Assembly (NCBI RefSeq): GCF_946190065.1
Contig: NZ_CAMHZD010000002.1
Coordinates: 116,194 to 180,193 of the forward strand
DNA from: Streptococcus mitis
Lineage (GTDB): Bacteria > Bacillota > Bacilli > Lactobacillales > Streptococcaceae
Length of the DNA: 64,000 nt
Reading direction: 5' to 3'
How positions within the stretch are numbered: position 1 is the first letter of the stretch; each line of letters opens with the position of its first letter. A program made the translations under genes and the position numbers. Under the pieces are notes generated by a model. That model ran no database searches, had not been told where the DNA came from, and saw nothing but the letters and a program-made list of their open reading frames with translations. Below are positions 1-8,723 of the stretch, one piece after another.

Positions 1-136
1 CAATAAGGCTGGACGTTGTATTCTCAAATCCAATTTCTGAGAATAATTTTAAGCTTGATAATAACACTCGACGTTGTTTCAAGCTCAAGTTGCTAACTTC
101 TAACGTCTGAGCATACTTTTGTTCTAAACTTTCCAT
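1..136 (-). CDS. TetR-family transcriptional regulator, N-terminal part (cut by window edge)
   Basis: The minus strand reads an ATG at 134-136 after a GAGGTG ribosome binding site and stays open for 45 codons to the window edge. The visible part contains LKLFSEIGFENTT, the usual start of a TetR helix-turn-helix (helix 1 followed by G-[FY]-x-x-T-[ST]). The DNA-recognition helix and the ligand domain lie outside the window. It sits 16 bp downstream of the oxidoreductase stop codon on the same strand, so the two are probably co-transcribed. A 14-bp palindrome in their shared promoter is a plausible operator. Family assignment is fairly safe; the inducer is unknown. Confidence 0.8.
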   Translation of the reverse strand, partial: MESLEQKYAQTLEVSNLSLKQRRVLLSSLKLFSEIGFENTTSSLI

Positions 137-152
137 CGCTAGCACCTCTCTT

Positions 153-1157
153 CTACTCTCTTACTTTTACGACTTTTTTGCCTCGACTGTGTCCCATTTT
201 CAGACTACGATAGGCTTCTCTAACCGACTTTAGAGAAAAGTCATACACTTGATCAATTTTCAGCTGAACCTTCCCGTCTGAGACCATTTCAGCTAAAGTG
301 CTAAAATCATCATATGTGGAATGTCTCGGACCAGTAAACTGAGCACCTTTTATCATAACATAGGGCGAAGGTACTAATGTTCCAATAGCTGTCCCTTTCA
401 AGCCTAAACTAAAAGCCAATCTAACATAATCAGATCCATAACAATCCAAAAATTTTGTAATAGGCGTTGGACTAGCTGATAGAAGAGCCTTCTTGATATT
501 CTCTTCGTAACTTACTGGTATGGCACCTAAAGACTTCAGATACTCTGCATTTTTCTTACTTGCTATTCCAATCACTGTCGCCCCCTTAGCAACTGCATAC
601 TGTACTGCAATACTTCCAATACCTCCTGCTGCAGCTGAAATAACAACTGTATCTCTTGAATTTAAACCGATTCTTCTAAAAGCCCCACCTACAGTTAGAG
701 CAGCTACTCCCATAGTAGCTGCGTGAGTCATGTCGATCATCTCTGGTTTCAATACAATTTCTGATTCATTGACACAAATTTCTGTTGCTAAAGCTCCCCT
801 CTTAGTTCCCAAACCAGGATCGCTAATCATTGTTCCAAACACCTTATCTCCTACTGAAAACCTACTTACTTCATTTCCAACTTCTGTAATAACTCCAGAA
901 AAATCTCTCCCCACACCTTTTGGAAATAAAGATGATTTAGATTCAAACCAACGACTTGGTTTCCTTAATTTCGTTATAAAAGATAGAAATCGAAGGGGTT
1001 TCGCTCCCTCAAAAGTTTTATAATCAATAGGATTTAAACCAACAGCATGAACTTCTACTCTCACCTGATTTACATCCAAGGCTGTAGAGTCGATCTTTAG
1101 CAAATCCAAGACCTCTTCGTTACCGAAACGACTGTACTCTATTGCTTCAACAACCAT
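153..1157 (-). CDS. Zinc-independent MDR-superfamily NAD(P)-dependent oxidoreductase (quinone reductase-like)
   Basis: A 334-residue medium-chain dehydrogenase/reductase. The N-terminal GroES-like half has the VGLNPIDYK and GRDFSGVI motifs. The Rossmann half has the nucleotide-binding loop AAAGGIGS near residue 175. The structural-zinc cysteine cluster of true alcohol dehydrogenases is not seen, which points to the quinone oxidoreductase branch. It probably reduces a quinone, enone or aldehyde in the cytoplasm. The start has a good site (AAGGAGTAAAGAAA before ATG). It is first in a two-gene unit with a TetR regulator, an arrangement typical of inducible detoxification. The substrate cannot be told from sequence. 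Confidence 0.85.
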   Translation of the reverse strand: MVVEAIEYSRFGNEEVLDLLKIDSTALDVNQVRVEVHAVGLNPIDYKTFEGAKPLRFLSFITKLRKPSRWFESKSSLFPKGVGRDFSGVITEVGNEVSRFSVGDKVFGTMISDPGLGTKRGALATEICVNESEIVLKPEMIDMTHAATMGVAALTVGGAFRRIGLNSRDTVVISAAAGGIGSIAVQYAVAKGATVIGIASKKNAEYLKSLGAIPVSYEENIKKALLSASPTPITKFLDCYGSDYVRLAFSLGLKGTAIGTLVPSPYVMIKGAQFTGPRHSTYDDFSTLAEMVSDGKVQLKIDQVYDFSLKSVREAYRSLKMGHSRGKKVVKVRE

Positions 1158-1185
1158 TTTCTTTACTCCTTAATTTCACAAAAAT

Positions 1186-1199
1186 TGAGTGAACACTCA
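1186..1199 (-). promoter_or_regulatory. Palindromic operator, probable TetR binding site
   Basis: TGAGTGAACACTCA is a perfect 6-2-6 inverted repeat. It lies just after the -10 box of the oxidoreductase promoter and before the ribosome binding site, where a bound repressor would block initiation. The TetR gene encoded by the same transcript is the natural candidate ligand. Binding is inference. Confidence 0.7.
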
Positions 1200-1208
1200 T
1201 TTTTATAA

Positions 1209-1237
1209 ATTATACTCTTAATTTGTAAGAAAATCAA
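1209..1237 (-). promoter_or_regulatory. Sigma-A promoter of the oxidoreductase-TetR unit
   Basis: On the minus strand TTGATT (1232-1237) and TATAAT (1209-1214) are 17 bp apart. A second inverted repeat, ATCGTT-TGAT-AACGAT (1242-1257), lies just upstream of the -35 and could be another regulator site. Confidence 0.8.
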
Positions 1238-1365
1238 TATTATCGTTTGATAACGATTTATGACATGATACAAATATCCATCATTTCGATTTACCAATAT
1301 GATTCTTTCAATCTAACTCTCCTCACTTTTAAAGATTCCTTTACCTTTTTTGCCCCCTGGCACAT

Positions 1366-1401
1366 AAAAATAAAAACCGCTAGTCCTAAGAATAGCGGTT
1401 T
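1366..1401 (-). terminator. Rho-independent terminator after rplL
   Basis: The minus strand forms a 9-bp stem, AAACCGCTA with TAGCGGTTT (1393-1401 and 1374-1382), followed by a T-rich run. It lies about 35 bp after the rplL stop and closes the rplJL operon. Confidence 0.9.
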
Positions 1402-1436
1402 AATCATGTTTTTAAGCTACTAATGTAGTCGCTCTA

Positions 1437-1805
1437 TTATTTAAGAGTAACTGAAGCTCCAGCTTCTTCCAATTTAGCTTTGATTTCTTCAGCTTCTGCA
1501 GTTGCAACGCCTTCTTTAACAAGTGCTGGTGCACCGTCAACAAGTTCTTTAGCTTCTTTAAGACCAAGACCTGTGATTTCACGTACAACTTTGATAACGC
1601 CAACTTTTTTGTCGCCTGCAGATGTCAATTCAACGTCGAATGAATCTTTAGCAGCACCAGCGTCAGCAGCACCAGCTGCAGCAACAGCTACAGGAGCAGC
1701 TGCAGTTACACCAAATTCTTCTTCGATAGCTTTTACAAGGTCGTTCAATTCAAGGATTGAAGCTTCTTTAATTTCAGCAATAATGTTTTCAATGTTCAAT
1801 GCCAT
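1437..1805 (-). CDS. rplL: 50S ribosomal protein L7/L12
   Basis: A 122-residue protein starting [14 protein letters not shown]. It has the N-terminal dimerisation segment, the Ala/Gly-rich hinge (about residues 33-52) and the C-terminal factor-binding domain with [15 protein letters not shown]. Multiple copies form the ribosomal stalk that recruits translation factors such as EF-G. The start at 1805 follows a GGAGGAAATAAC site; a longer reading with five extra residues has no support. It follows rplJ by about 70 bp in the standard rplJ-rplL order and shares the L10 leader. Confidence 0.98.
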   Translation of the reverse strand: MALNIENIIAEIKEASILELNDLVKAIEEEFGVTAAAPVAVAAAGAADAGAAKDSFDVELTSAGDKKVGVIKVVREITGLGLKEAKELVDGAPALVKEGVATAEAEEIKAKLEEAGASVTLK

Positions 1806-1877
1806 TGTTATTTCCTCCAAATATGTTTTAAATTTATAATATATTTTCGTAGCTAGGCTACGCTGCGTAGCTTAAGA

Positions 1878-2378
1878 TTAAGCTGCGTCTTCTTTGTTGT
1901 CTGCAACCGCTTTGACTGCAAGAGCAACATTGCGCACTGGCGCTTGAAGTACAGAAAGGAGCATAGAAAGAAGTCCTTCGCGGTTTGGAAGAGTTGCAAG
2001 AGCAAGAATCTCTTCTTTAGATGCGACAGCGCCTTCGATTGCACCACCTTTGATTTCAAGTGCTTCAGCGTTTTTAGAAAAGTCGTTCAAGATTTTCGCT
2101 GGTGCGATAACATCTTCGTTAGAAAATGCTACTGCAGATGGTCCAACAAATACAGATGCAAGATCTTCAAGACCAGCTTTTTCAGCTGCACGACGCAAGA
2201 TTGAGTTTTTAATAACTTTATACTCAACTTCGCTTCCACGAAGCTCACGACGAAGAACTGTATCTTGCTCAACTGTCAAACCACGAGCGTCTACAACGAC
2301 GATAGATGCAGCAGCTTTCATTTTTTCAGCTACTACGTCAACTAGTTCCGCTTTTTTAGCAATAATTGCTTCACTCAT
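1878..2378 (-). CDS. rplJ: 50S ribosomal protein L10
   Basis: A 166-residue protein starting [14 protein letters not shown]. The N-terminal rRNA-binding domain includes [20 protein letters not shown], and the C-terminal helix anchors L7/L12 dimers. A GGAGGTGAACACACTA site sits directly before ATG 2378. The open frame runs 21 codons further upstream but that stretch is leader RNA. The protein is the likely autoregulator of the operon through the leader at 2379-2550. Confidence 0.98.
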   Translation of the reverse strand: MSEAIIAKKAELVDVVAEKMKAAASIVVVDARGLTVEQDTVLRRELRGSEVEYKVIKNSILRRAAEKAGLEDLASVFVGPSAVAFSNEDVIAPAKILNDFSKNAEALEIKGGAIEGAVASKEEILALATLPNREGLLSMLLSVLQAPVRNVALAVKAVADNKEDAA

Positions 2379-2550
2379 TAGTGTGTTCACCTCCGTTATT
2401 ATTTTGCTTGGGGAATTTTTCCAAAAGAAAAACGCGCCCAAACCTAGACACGAAAGTACAATACGCTTCTTTTTACATGATACGTTTTGTCCTCGGTAGG
2501 ATACTTATGAGTCGAGCTCCCCTACTGTCTTAGGCAGTTTTTTCAAACCG
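2379..2550 (-). promoter_or_regulatory. Ribosomal protein L10 leader (autoregulatory 5' UTR)
   Basis: About 170 nt of untranslated leader separates the mapped promoter from rplJ. It holds the conserved-looking block GGATACTTATGAGTCGAG and several stem segments. L10 leaders are established elements upstream of rplJL in Firmicutes, where the L10-(L12)4 complex represses its own mRNA. Assignment is by position and recalled resemblance; a covariance search (Rfam L10_leader) would settle it. Confidence 0.8.
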
Positions 2551-2556
2551 TATATA

Positions 2557-2585
2557 AGTATAGCATAGTTAAAAAAAGAATGCAA
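2557..2585 (-). promoter_or_regulatory. Promoter of rplJ-rplL
   Basis: TTGCAT (2580-2585) and TATACT (2557-2562) with a 17-bp spacer on the minus strand, upstream of the L10 leader. Confidence 0.8.
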
Positions 2586-2626
2586 GATTTTTGCAAACTT
2601 TTTTAAAATTTTTTGTAATTTTTCTT

Positions 2627-3886
2627 TTAAAGTTCTACTGTCAGAACTTGACCTTGCTTAACTACTGGTTCTCCGGCAATATAGACATCATCTACATCAC
2701 TGGACTTGACAGCATAAACTAGGTGAGAGAGCATATTTTCTTGGGGTTGAAGATGGATTTTCCCTTGTGGTTGGATGACCAGAAAATCTGCTTGCTTGCC
2801 GACTTCCAAACTTCCTATCTGTTCGTCCATTCCAAGAACCTTAGCACCTTCTATCGTTAGAGCTTTGAGAGCTGTTTCGATAGGGAATTGGCTGGCATCC
2901 CCACTTTTCATCTTCTGAAGAAGGGCTGCAGTCCGTCCTTCCTCAAACATATCTAGATTGTTATTGGAAGCAACCGAATCTGTCGCAATTCCCACAGCCA
3001 CTCCTGCTTTTTGAAGTTGGATGATTGGAGCAATCCCTGATGCCAATTTGAGGTTACTGATAGGATTGTGGGCAATAGACACTTGAGAAGTTGCCAAGCG
3101 TTCAATTTCTCTCTCGTTTAATTCGACCCCGTGAGCAAAGACAGACGGATGATCTAAGTAACCCAGTTCTTCAAGAAAGGCGAGGGGGCGTTTGCCGTAT
3201 CGTTTCAGGATAATTCCTGACTCCTCCTTGGTCTCCGCCACGTGGATATGGATTGGAATAGCAAGCTCTTTTGCCATGTCTAAACTTTCTTCCAGCAAGT
3301 CTCTATCACAGCTGTAGGGAGAATGTGGGGCTACCATCACCTTGAAATTTGGATTTTTATATCCAATAATTTCCTCAATGATTGCTCGAGTTCTGCTTAT
3401 GGTCTCAGCAGTTGTCTCTGCCTCTGAAGAAAAAAGAGTCGGTGAGAAATAACAACGCATCTTGGAAGTTTTCACTGCCTTATAAATCCGTTCAATATCC
3501 ACACCATTGGGATTATACATATCGTTAAAGGTTGTTGTTCCCGACTGGAGCATCTCTATCATAGCTTCTTTAACCGCTTTGGTAGTCATGTCTGGAGTAA
3601 ATCCTGCTTCTGCTGGCCAGATATAGTCATTAAGCCATTCATGGAGATTGCTATCATCTCGAATTCCTCGCAAGCCTGTCATAGCAGAATGTGTGTGGCA
3701 ATTAACCAAACCAGGCATAATCCAGGCTCCCTGATAGTCTATAATCTGCTCAGCTTGCTCTAAAATCTCTGACTGTTCTTGACCAACATAGACGATTTGA
3801 GAATCCTTAACGGCTAAGATTCCATCTAGATAAACATGGAAATCTTTGTCACAAGTCACGATATTTACATGCTGAAAGACTTTCAT
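2627..3886 (-). CDS. Amidohydrolase of the Atz/Trz (5'-methylthioadenosine/S-adenosylhomocysteine deaminase-like) family
   Basis: A 419-residue metal-dependent hydrolase. Visible are the HxH motif in MPGLVNCHTHSAM, the Glu/His pair HIHVAETKEE, the VFAHGVEL histidine and the GIATDSVASNNNLDM aspartate, as in adenosine/cytosine deaminase-type TIM barrels. Probable activity is hydrolytic deamination of an adenosine derivative or another nitrogen heterocycle; the exact substrate is not decidable. The start at 3886 follows AAAAGGAGCCTAGA; a longer frame to 3964 would overlap the -35/-10 pair. Single gene with its own promoter. Confidence 0.85.
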   Translation of the reverse strand: MKVFQHVNIVTCDKDFHVYLDGILAVKDSQIVYVGQEQSEILEQAEQIIDYQGAWIMPGLVNCHTHSAMTGLRGIRDDSNLHEWLNDYIWPAEAGFTPDMTTKAVKEAMIEMLQSGTTTFNDMYNPNGVDIERIYKAVKTSKMRCYFSPTLFSSEAETTAETISRTRAIIEEIIGYKNPNFKVMVAPHSPYSCDRDLLEESLDMAKELAIPIHIHVAETKEESGIILKRYGKRPLAFLEELGYLDHPSVFAHGVELNEREIERLATSQVSIAHNPISNLKLASGIAPIIQLQKAGVAVGIATDSVASNNNLDMFEEGRTAALLQKMKSGDASQFPIETALKALTIEGAKVLGMDEQIGSLEVGKQADFLVIQPQGKIHLQPQENMLSHLVYAVKSSDVDDVYIAGEPVVKQGQVLTVEL

Positions 3887-3935
3887 TCTAGGCTCCTTTT
3901 CTAAAAGACAATTACAGTGAACAATTTTTCTAGCT

Positions 3936-3964
3936 ATTGTAACAAAAAAGTCACCCAAAGGCAA
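3936..3964 (-). promoter_or_regulatory. Promoter of the amidohydrolase gene
   Basis: TTGCCT (3959-3964) and TACAAT (3936-3941) with a 17-bp spacer on the minus strand, placing the transcript start about 40 bp before ATG 3886. Confidence 0.7.
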
Positions 3965-3999
3965 CTTTTTTTGTCCATAAGATTTAAAAGTAGAAAGGA

Positions 4000-5748
4000 T
4001 TATTCAGAGCTAAAAGCGGCAGCTTGCTGCATTTGGTAATACTTGCCCTTTCTAGCCATGAGTTTCTGATGGTTACCGTATTCCACGATGTCACCATCCA
4101 CTAAGACTAGAATCAAATCCGCATCCTGAATGGTTGACAAGCGGTGGGCGATGATAAAACTTGTGCGCCCCTTCATGAGTTTAGCAAAGGCATCCTGTAC
4201 CAGCACTTCTGTCCGCGTATCGATGGAAGAAGTCGCCTCGTCTAAGATAAGAATCTTAGGGATAGCTAGAAAGACTCGGGCGATGGTCAAGAGCTGAGCT
4301 TGACCAACAGAGAGAGATTCTCCCGCATTTTCCAACTTGGTATCGTATCCCTGTGGCAACTGTTGGATGAAAAAGTCTGCATTAGCTGCTTTTGCAGCAG
4401 CAATCACTTGTTCCCGACTGGCTTCAGGATTTCCAAAGGCAATATTATCATGAATAGTTCCTTGCTTGAGCCAGGTTTCTTGGAGCACCATGCCAAACTG
4501 CTGTCTCAATGACGCTCGGGTATAGTTGTAAATGGATTTCCCATCCAGCAAGATATCTCCCGAGTTAATGGGATAAAAACGCATGAGGAGATTGATAAGG
4601 GTTGATTTTCCAGCACCTGTCGGACCAACAATAGCCACCTTGCTACCAGCTGGAATATCAATAGATAAATCCTTAATCAAAATCTTTTCAGGATGGTAAC
4701 CAAAAGAGACATGTTTAAAGGAAATAGCTCCTTTAACTTGGTCACTGGTCAAGACTTCCTTACCAGTTTCAGCCAGCTCAGTGCTATCTAAGACAGCATA
4801 GACACGCTCTGCGCAAGCAAGAGCACTTTGCAATTCGGCTAGAACTGAGGAAATATCGTTAAAGGGCTTAGTGTACTGTTGGACATAATTCAAAAAAGTC
4901 ACTAAACGCCCGATAGTCAAGGTAGAGCCTATCATTATACGATAAGCTCCCACTCCAGCTAGAAGCGCATAAATGAGCGCATTTACAAAGCGAGTCGAAG
5001 GATTAACTGTTGAAGAATAAAAGATAGCTGACTGAGAATAACCTGCATAATTGGCATTAGCCTCGTGCAGCCTTTGGATAAACTCTTCCTGAGCATTAAA
5101 GGACTGGATAATGGTCTGCTGGCTCAACGATTCTTCAATTAATTGTGTCTGAATCCCCCTCGTCTCTGTTTGCTTCTGGAAGAGATGATAGGATCTCTTG
5201 GCAATAAAGCGTGAAATTACCATAGACAGTGGCGTCAACAGCAAGACCAAAAGAGTCATGAGGAGATGAATTTGAATCATGGCTAGAATGCTGACTAAAA
5301 TCATCAAGACACCAATAAAAAATTGGTTAAATATCATGGTCAAACCAGCTGCTAACTGCTCGATGTCTGTGGTCACACGACTGACCATCTCTCCACTTCC
5401 TTGACGATCCACAAAAGCAATCGGTAACCGATGAAGCTTATGTATGATTCGCTCTCGCAAGTCTCTGGTATAAGAGAAGATTAGGCGATTATAGAGAAGA
5501 GGATTGACCCACTGTACAAGGGTATTTCCTATGACCACCAAGATCATTTGGAGAAAAATCTGCCAAAAAACTGGTGAAGAGCCCGTCACTAGGACTTGGT
5601 CGATGACCTGCCCAATCAAGATAGGTAGGTAGATTGATAAACCAACCTGAGCAATAATTCCTAGAAAGGCTAAGAAAAGGAGGAAAGGATGGCTTGCTAA
5701 ATCTTTGGCCAAACGTTTGAGCGTCTGGTTTGCAGTTTGTCGTCTCAT
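4000..5748 (-). CDS. ABC exporter half-transporter with canonical catalytic site (permease-ATPase fusion)
   Basis: A 582-residue type IV ABC exporter subunit: six membrane helices over the first ~320 residues, then an ATPase domain with Walker A GPTGAGKST (near residue 378), signature LSVGQ (near 480), Walker B ILILDEATS with the catalytic Glu, and switch His in IIAHRLST. The partner upstream lacks the Glu and His, so the pair should form a heterodimer with one working ATP site, like BmrCD or TM287/288. Start chosen at 5748 (AGGAGGACTAGC before ATG), one base after the partner's stop codon. Probably a multidrug or peptide exporter; substrate unknown. The signature is slightly off consensus (LSVGQ for LSGGQ). 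Confidence 0.88.
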   Translation of the reverse strand: MRRQTANQTLKRLAKDLASHPFLLFLAFLGIIAQVGLSIYLPILIGQVIDQVLVTGSSPVFWQIFLQMILVVIGNTLVQWVNPLLYNRLIFSYTRDLRERIIHKLHRLPIAFVDRQGSGEMVSRVTTDIEQLAAGLTMIFNQFFIGVLMILVSILAMIQIHLLMTLLVLLLTPLSMVISRFIAKRSYHLFQKQTETRGIQTQLIEESLSQQTIIQSFNAQEEFIQRLHEANANYAGYSQSAIFYSSTVNPSTRFVNALIYALLAGVGAYRIMIGSTLTIGRLVTFLNYVQQYTKPFNDISSVLAELQSALACAERVYAVLDSTELAETGKEVLTSDQVKGAISFKHVSFGYHPEKILIKDLSIDIPAGSKVAIVGPTGAGKSTLINLLMRFYPINSGDILLDGKSIYNYTRASLRQQFGMVLQETWLKQGTIHDNIAFGNPEASREQVIAAAKAANADFFIQQLPQGYDTKLENAGESLSVGQAQLLTIARVFLAIPKILILDEATSSIDTRTEVLVQDAFAKLMKGRTSFIIAHRLSTIQDADLILVLVDGDIVEYGNHQKLMARKGKYYQMQQAAAFSSE

Positions 5749-5749
5749 G

Positions 5750-7474
5750 CTAGTCCTCCTTTCCATGTTGGGATGCATTGATTTCTCGATAGACTTGACT
5801 GGATTTCATCAAGTCCTCGTGCTTGCCGATAGCTAGGAGCTCCCCTTTTTCCAAGAGGAGAATCTTGTCTGCCATCTGAAGCGTCGAAGTCCGTTGAGAA
5901 ATCAAGATTAAACTTGTATTTGGCAGGTTTTCTCGGATAGCTTTCAAGAGCTTAGACTCAGTAATAGTGTCCAGTGCTGAGGTCGCATCATCTAGGATGA
6001 GAAACGGAGTCTGGCGCAAAACTGCTCGTGCGATGGACAGCCTTTGTTTTTGACCGCCCGAGAAATTTCGCCCTCCTGCCTCAACTATGGCATCCAAGAG
6101 TCCTTCCTTTTCACTGACAAAATCCTTTGCTTGCGCAATTTCCAAGGCCTGCCAGAGTTCTTGGTCTCTTACTTCTTGATGTAAACCTAGAGTCAAGTTG
6201 GAACGAATGGTTCCTTTAAAGAGTTCGACTTTTTGGGGCACATAGGCAATCCAAGACCGCCACTCCTCTAAATTACTAGGACTAGATCCATCTCGATAAA
6301 GGTCAATGCTCCCCTTGTCTGCTGGATAAAGTCCAAGGATGAGTTGCACCAAACTTGATTTACCAGAACCTGTTCCCCCAATGATACCAAGGATTTGCCT
6401 TTGCTGCATATCAAAGGAAATGTCTCTCAAAGAAGGCTGGGCCGCATCAGGATAGGTAAAGGTCAATTCTTGGACTTGTAAAACCTGATTACTGGTAGCT
6501 TGCTTTTGTTCTAATTCTGAATGGATATCTTCTGGAGCCTCAGCAAAGACTTCCTCGATTCGCTTGGCTGAGATGTAGGACTGGTTGAGAGAATTTATCA
6601 GCATGGCGAGCTTGACCAATTCCACCAAAATCTGTAGGAGATAGTTGATAAGTGCAATGAGAGTACCTTGACTTAGCAATCCTCCTTGAATAGAAATATA
6701 GCCTTGCCAGATAATGACTAGGAGAGTTCCATTTACAATCAGATAGGTCAGGGGTGTTAATAAACTGGACCAGAAACCCGTCTTTTCTTGTAAACTTGCA
6801 TAGACTTTGTTAAGGGTTTGAAAAATCTGTAACTCTCGTTTTTCTTGTCCAAAAGCACGAATAACCCGCATACCTTGTAATTGCTGGCGCGTTTCTTGAA
6901 CCAGTTGGTCCGTTTTCTTTCTGAGAACACTGTAGAGAGGATTAATCAGTCTAGAGAGCCCTACAATAACAATGGTCAAAATGACAACCATGACCAAGAA
7001 CCAGAAAGTCAGCTCAGCTGAGATGCGATAAGCCATAAAAATGGCACCAAAAACGATAATAGGCGCTCGCAAAAAGAGACGCAGGAATTGATTGATACCA
7101 GTCTGAATCTGGTAAGTGTCCGAAGTCAAGCGAGTGACCAAGCTAGAAGTTGTCAAACGGTCTCTGCTGTCCTTAGGCAAGGAAAGAATATGACGATAGA
7201 AATCATCTGTCAGTCCTTTGGCAAATCCAACCGCGGCCTTAGCTGAGTAGAACTGGGCTATTAAGGCCACTAAAACGCCAATCACTGCAAAGATAAGGAG
7301 CAGGCCAATCTGCATCCAGAGATGACCTTGATCCCTCTGGGGCAATGATTGGTCAACAATCCCAGCAATCACCATAGGAACTAAGAGCTCAAACACAGCT
7401 TCAAGTAGCTTGAACAAGGGTGCTAAAATTGATTCCTTGATGTAAGGTTTGAAGTAAGATAATAGGTGTTTCAT
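5750..7474 (-). CDS. ABC exporter half-transporter with degenerate catalytic site (permease-ATPase fusion)
   Basis: A 574-residue permease-ATPase fusion, first gene of a two-gene exporter unit. The ATPase has Walker A GGTGSGKSS (near 366) and signature FSGGQ (near 472). After Walker B it reads ILDDATSALD, Asp where catalytic Glu is expected, and the switch region reads ILISQRTSTLQ, Gln instead of His. These changes mark the non-hydrolysing partner of heterodimeric exporters. The FSGGQ signature here would complete the working site on the partner's Walker motifs. Start has AAGGGATTT before ATG. Transported compound unknown; drug efflux is the usual guess. Confidence 0.88.
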   Translation of the reverse strand: MKHLLSYFKPYIKESILAPLFKLLEAVFELLVPMVIAGIVDQSLPQRDQGHLWMQIGLLLIFAVIGVLVALIAQFYSAKAAVGFAKGLTDDFYRHILSLPKDSRDRLTTSSLVTRLTSDTYQIQTGINQFLRLFLRAPIIVFGAIFMAYRISAELTFWFLVMVVILTIVIVGLSRLINPLYSVLRKKTDQLVQETRQQLQGMRVIRAFGQEKRELQIFQTLNKVYASLQEKTGFWSSLLTPLTYLIVNGTLLVIIWQGYISIQGGLLSQGTLIALINYLLQILVELVKLAMLINSLNQSYISAKRIEEVFAEAPEDIHSELEQKQATSNQVLQVQELTFTYPDAAQPSLRDISFDMQQRQILGIIGGTGSGKSSLVQLILGLYPADKGSIDLYRDGSSPSNLEEWRSWIAYVPQKVELFKGTIRSNLTLGLHQEVRDQELWQALEIAQAKDFVSEKEGLLDAIVEAGGRNFSGGQKQRLSIARAVLRQTPFLILDDATSALDTITESKLLKAIRENLPNTSLILISQRTSTLQMADKILLLEKGELLAIGKHEDLMKSSQVYREINASQHGKED

Positions 7475-7503
7475 AAATCCCTTCTATTCGTATTCTAGAA
7501 ATG

Positions 7504-7529
7504 AAGAAAGTGGGAAGTACCCACCCTCT
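7504..7529 (-). terminator. Possible weak terminator after msrAB
   Basis: The minus strand can form a 10-bp stem with a TACTT loop (AGAGGGTGGG with CCCACTTTCT, two G-U pairs), but the following T tract is poor. Partial read-through into the ABC exporter genes is likely. Confidence 0.4.
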
Positions 7530-7534
7530 CTGTT

Positions 7535-8473
7535 TTATTTGTTTAAGTAAGGCAGTAGATAGCCATATCCTTCCTCTTCCATCTCATCCTTGGCCACAAA
7601 GCGCAAGGAAGCAGAATTAATACAGTAACGGAGGCCACCTAACTCCCGAGGTCCATCTGTGAAAACATGCCCCAAGTGAGCATTGCCTGACCGAGAACGA
7701 ACTTCTATTCGCTCCATTCCATGGCTCAAATCCTTGTAGTAGTGAATCAATTCCTTAGAAATTGGACGGCTAAAACTTGGCCAACCACATCCTGAGGCAA
7801 ACTTATCCTTAGCAAAAAAGAGTGGCTCACCAGTCGTGATGTCTACATAAATCCCTTCTTCAAAGGTTTGATCATAGGCATTGCTAAATGGAGCCTCTGT
7901 CGCAGCTTCTTGGGTAACACGATAGGACTCTTCAGTTAAACTTTCCTTCAACACTTCTTGACTAGGCTTTTCATAGTTTGCTGCATCAATCAATGGCTTC
8001 TCAGCATCGCTCACATCGATATGACAGTAACCTGAAGGATTTTTCTTAAGATAGTCTTGGTGGTAATCTTCAGCTAAAATATAGTGGCGAAGTTTCTCCA
8101 CCTCTACTGCAATCTTTCGACCAAGCATGCGCTCCTGCTCCTGCACCACTGTGTAGATAGCTGGCAAGTCTGCTTCATCTTGGTAGTAAATTCCAGTTCG
8201 ATATTGGCGACCACGGTCATTCCCTTGTTGATTGATGGATAAGGGATCGATGACTCGAAAATAATAGAGCAAAATCTCTCTGAGTGAGACTGCTTTCTCA
8301 TCGTAAATCACTTGGACCGTTTCTGCATGGTCTGTTTCCTTGATCAATTGGTAATTGGTCGTTTCGACTTGCCCATTAGCGTAGCCGACACTGGTTGCTA
8401 GAACTCCATAAATGCGTGAAAAATACTCCTCTAGACCCCAAAAACAACCGCCTGCTAGATAAATTTCTGCCAT
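7535..8473 (-). CDS. msrAB: Bifunctional peptide methionine sulfoxide reductase MsrA/MsrB
   Basis: A 312-residue fusion. MsrA comes first with catalytic Cys10 in GGCFWG. MsrB follows, with SGCGWPSF and the resolving or catalytic region GGLRYCINS (Cys about 284). The two halves repair the S and R forms of oxidised methionine. No signal peptide or membrane anchor is present, so this is the cytoplasmic form; mitis-group streptococci often also carry a surface form elsewhere. The MsrB zinc CxxC pairs common in other families are not visible. A BOX repeat lies immediately upstream. Confidence 0.95.
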   Translation of the reverse strand: MAEIYLAGGCFWGLEEYFSRIYGVLATSVGYANGQVETTNYQLIKETDHAETVQVIYDEKAVSLREILLYYFRVIDPLSINQQGNDRGRQYRTGIYYQDEADLPAIYTVVQEQERMLGRKIAVEVEKLRHYILAEDYHQDYLKKNPSGYCHIDVSDAEKPLIDAANYEKPSQEVLKESLTEESYRVTQEAATEAPFSNAYDQTFEEGIYVDITTGEPLFFAKDKFASGCGWPSFSRPISKELIHYYKDLSHGMERIEVRSRSGNAHLGHVFTDGPRELGGLRYCINSASLRFVAKDEMEEEGYGYLLPYLNK

Positions 8474-8504
8474 CTTTATTTCTCCTTTATCAAGTTTCTA
8501 ACTA

Positions 8505-8655
8505 ATACTCTTCGAAAATCTCTTCAAACCACGCCAGCGTCACCTTACCGTAGGTATGGTTACTGACTTCGTCAGTTCTATCCACAACCTCAAAACACTG
8601 TTTTGAGCAGCCTGCGGCTAGCTTCCTAGTTTGCTCTTTGATTTTCATTGAGTAT
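8505..8655. repeat. BOX element (boxA-boxB-boxC)
   Basis: A 151-bp element that starts with the boxA core ATACTCTTCGAAAATC, continues through a boxB-like hairpin segment (ACTGACTTCGTCAGT) and ends with boxC (GCGGCTAGCTTCCTAG ... TTCATTGAGTAT). BOX elements are dispersed, mobilisable, non-coding repeats of S. pneumoniae and its close relatives. It fills the space between thrB and msrAB. A 68-codon frame inside it is not a gene. Confidence 0.95.
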
Positions 8656-8665
8656 AAACTTCTTT

Positions 8666-8714
8666 TCAAAAAAAGGATAGGAAGCCCTCTGGTCGAGAGT
8701 TTCCCCATCCTATC
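8666..8714 (-). terminator. Terminator after hom-thrB
   Basis: Minus-strand stem GATAGGA with TCCTATC (8708-8714 and 8676-8682) plus an inner CTCT/AGAG pair, followed by a run of seven Ts. It starts 10 bp after the thrB stop. Confidence 0.88.
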
Positions 8715-8723
8715 ATCTATTCT

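Noticed and set aside
1480-1839. Long plus-strand open frame opposite rplL, Ala/Ser-rich
   Set aside because: Mirror of the codon bias of rplL on the other strand; no ribosome binding site or promoter of its own.
2050-2499. A 149-codon plus-strand frame across rplJ and its leader
   Set aside because: Antisense shadow of rplJ; the leader and promoter elements explain the region.
2600-2660. Hairpin AAGTTCT/AGAACTT at the end of the amidohydrolase gene as a terminator
   Set aside because: The stem is short, overlaps the last codons and is followed by A-rich rather than T-rich sequence.
8502-8708. A 68-codon minus-strand frame between thrB and msrAB
   Set aside because: It lies almost entirely in a BOX repeat, which is non-coding.
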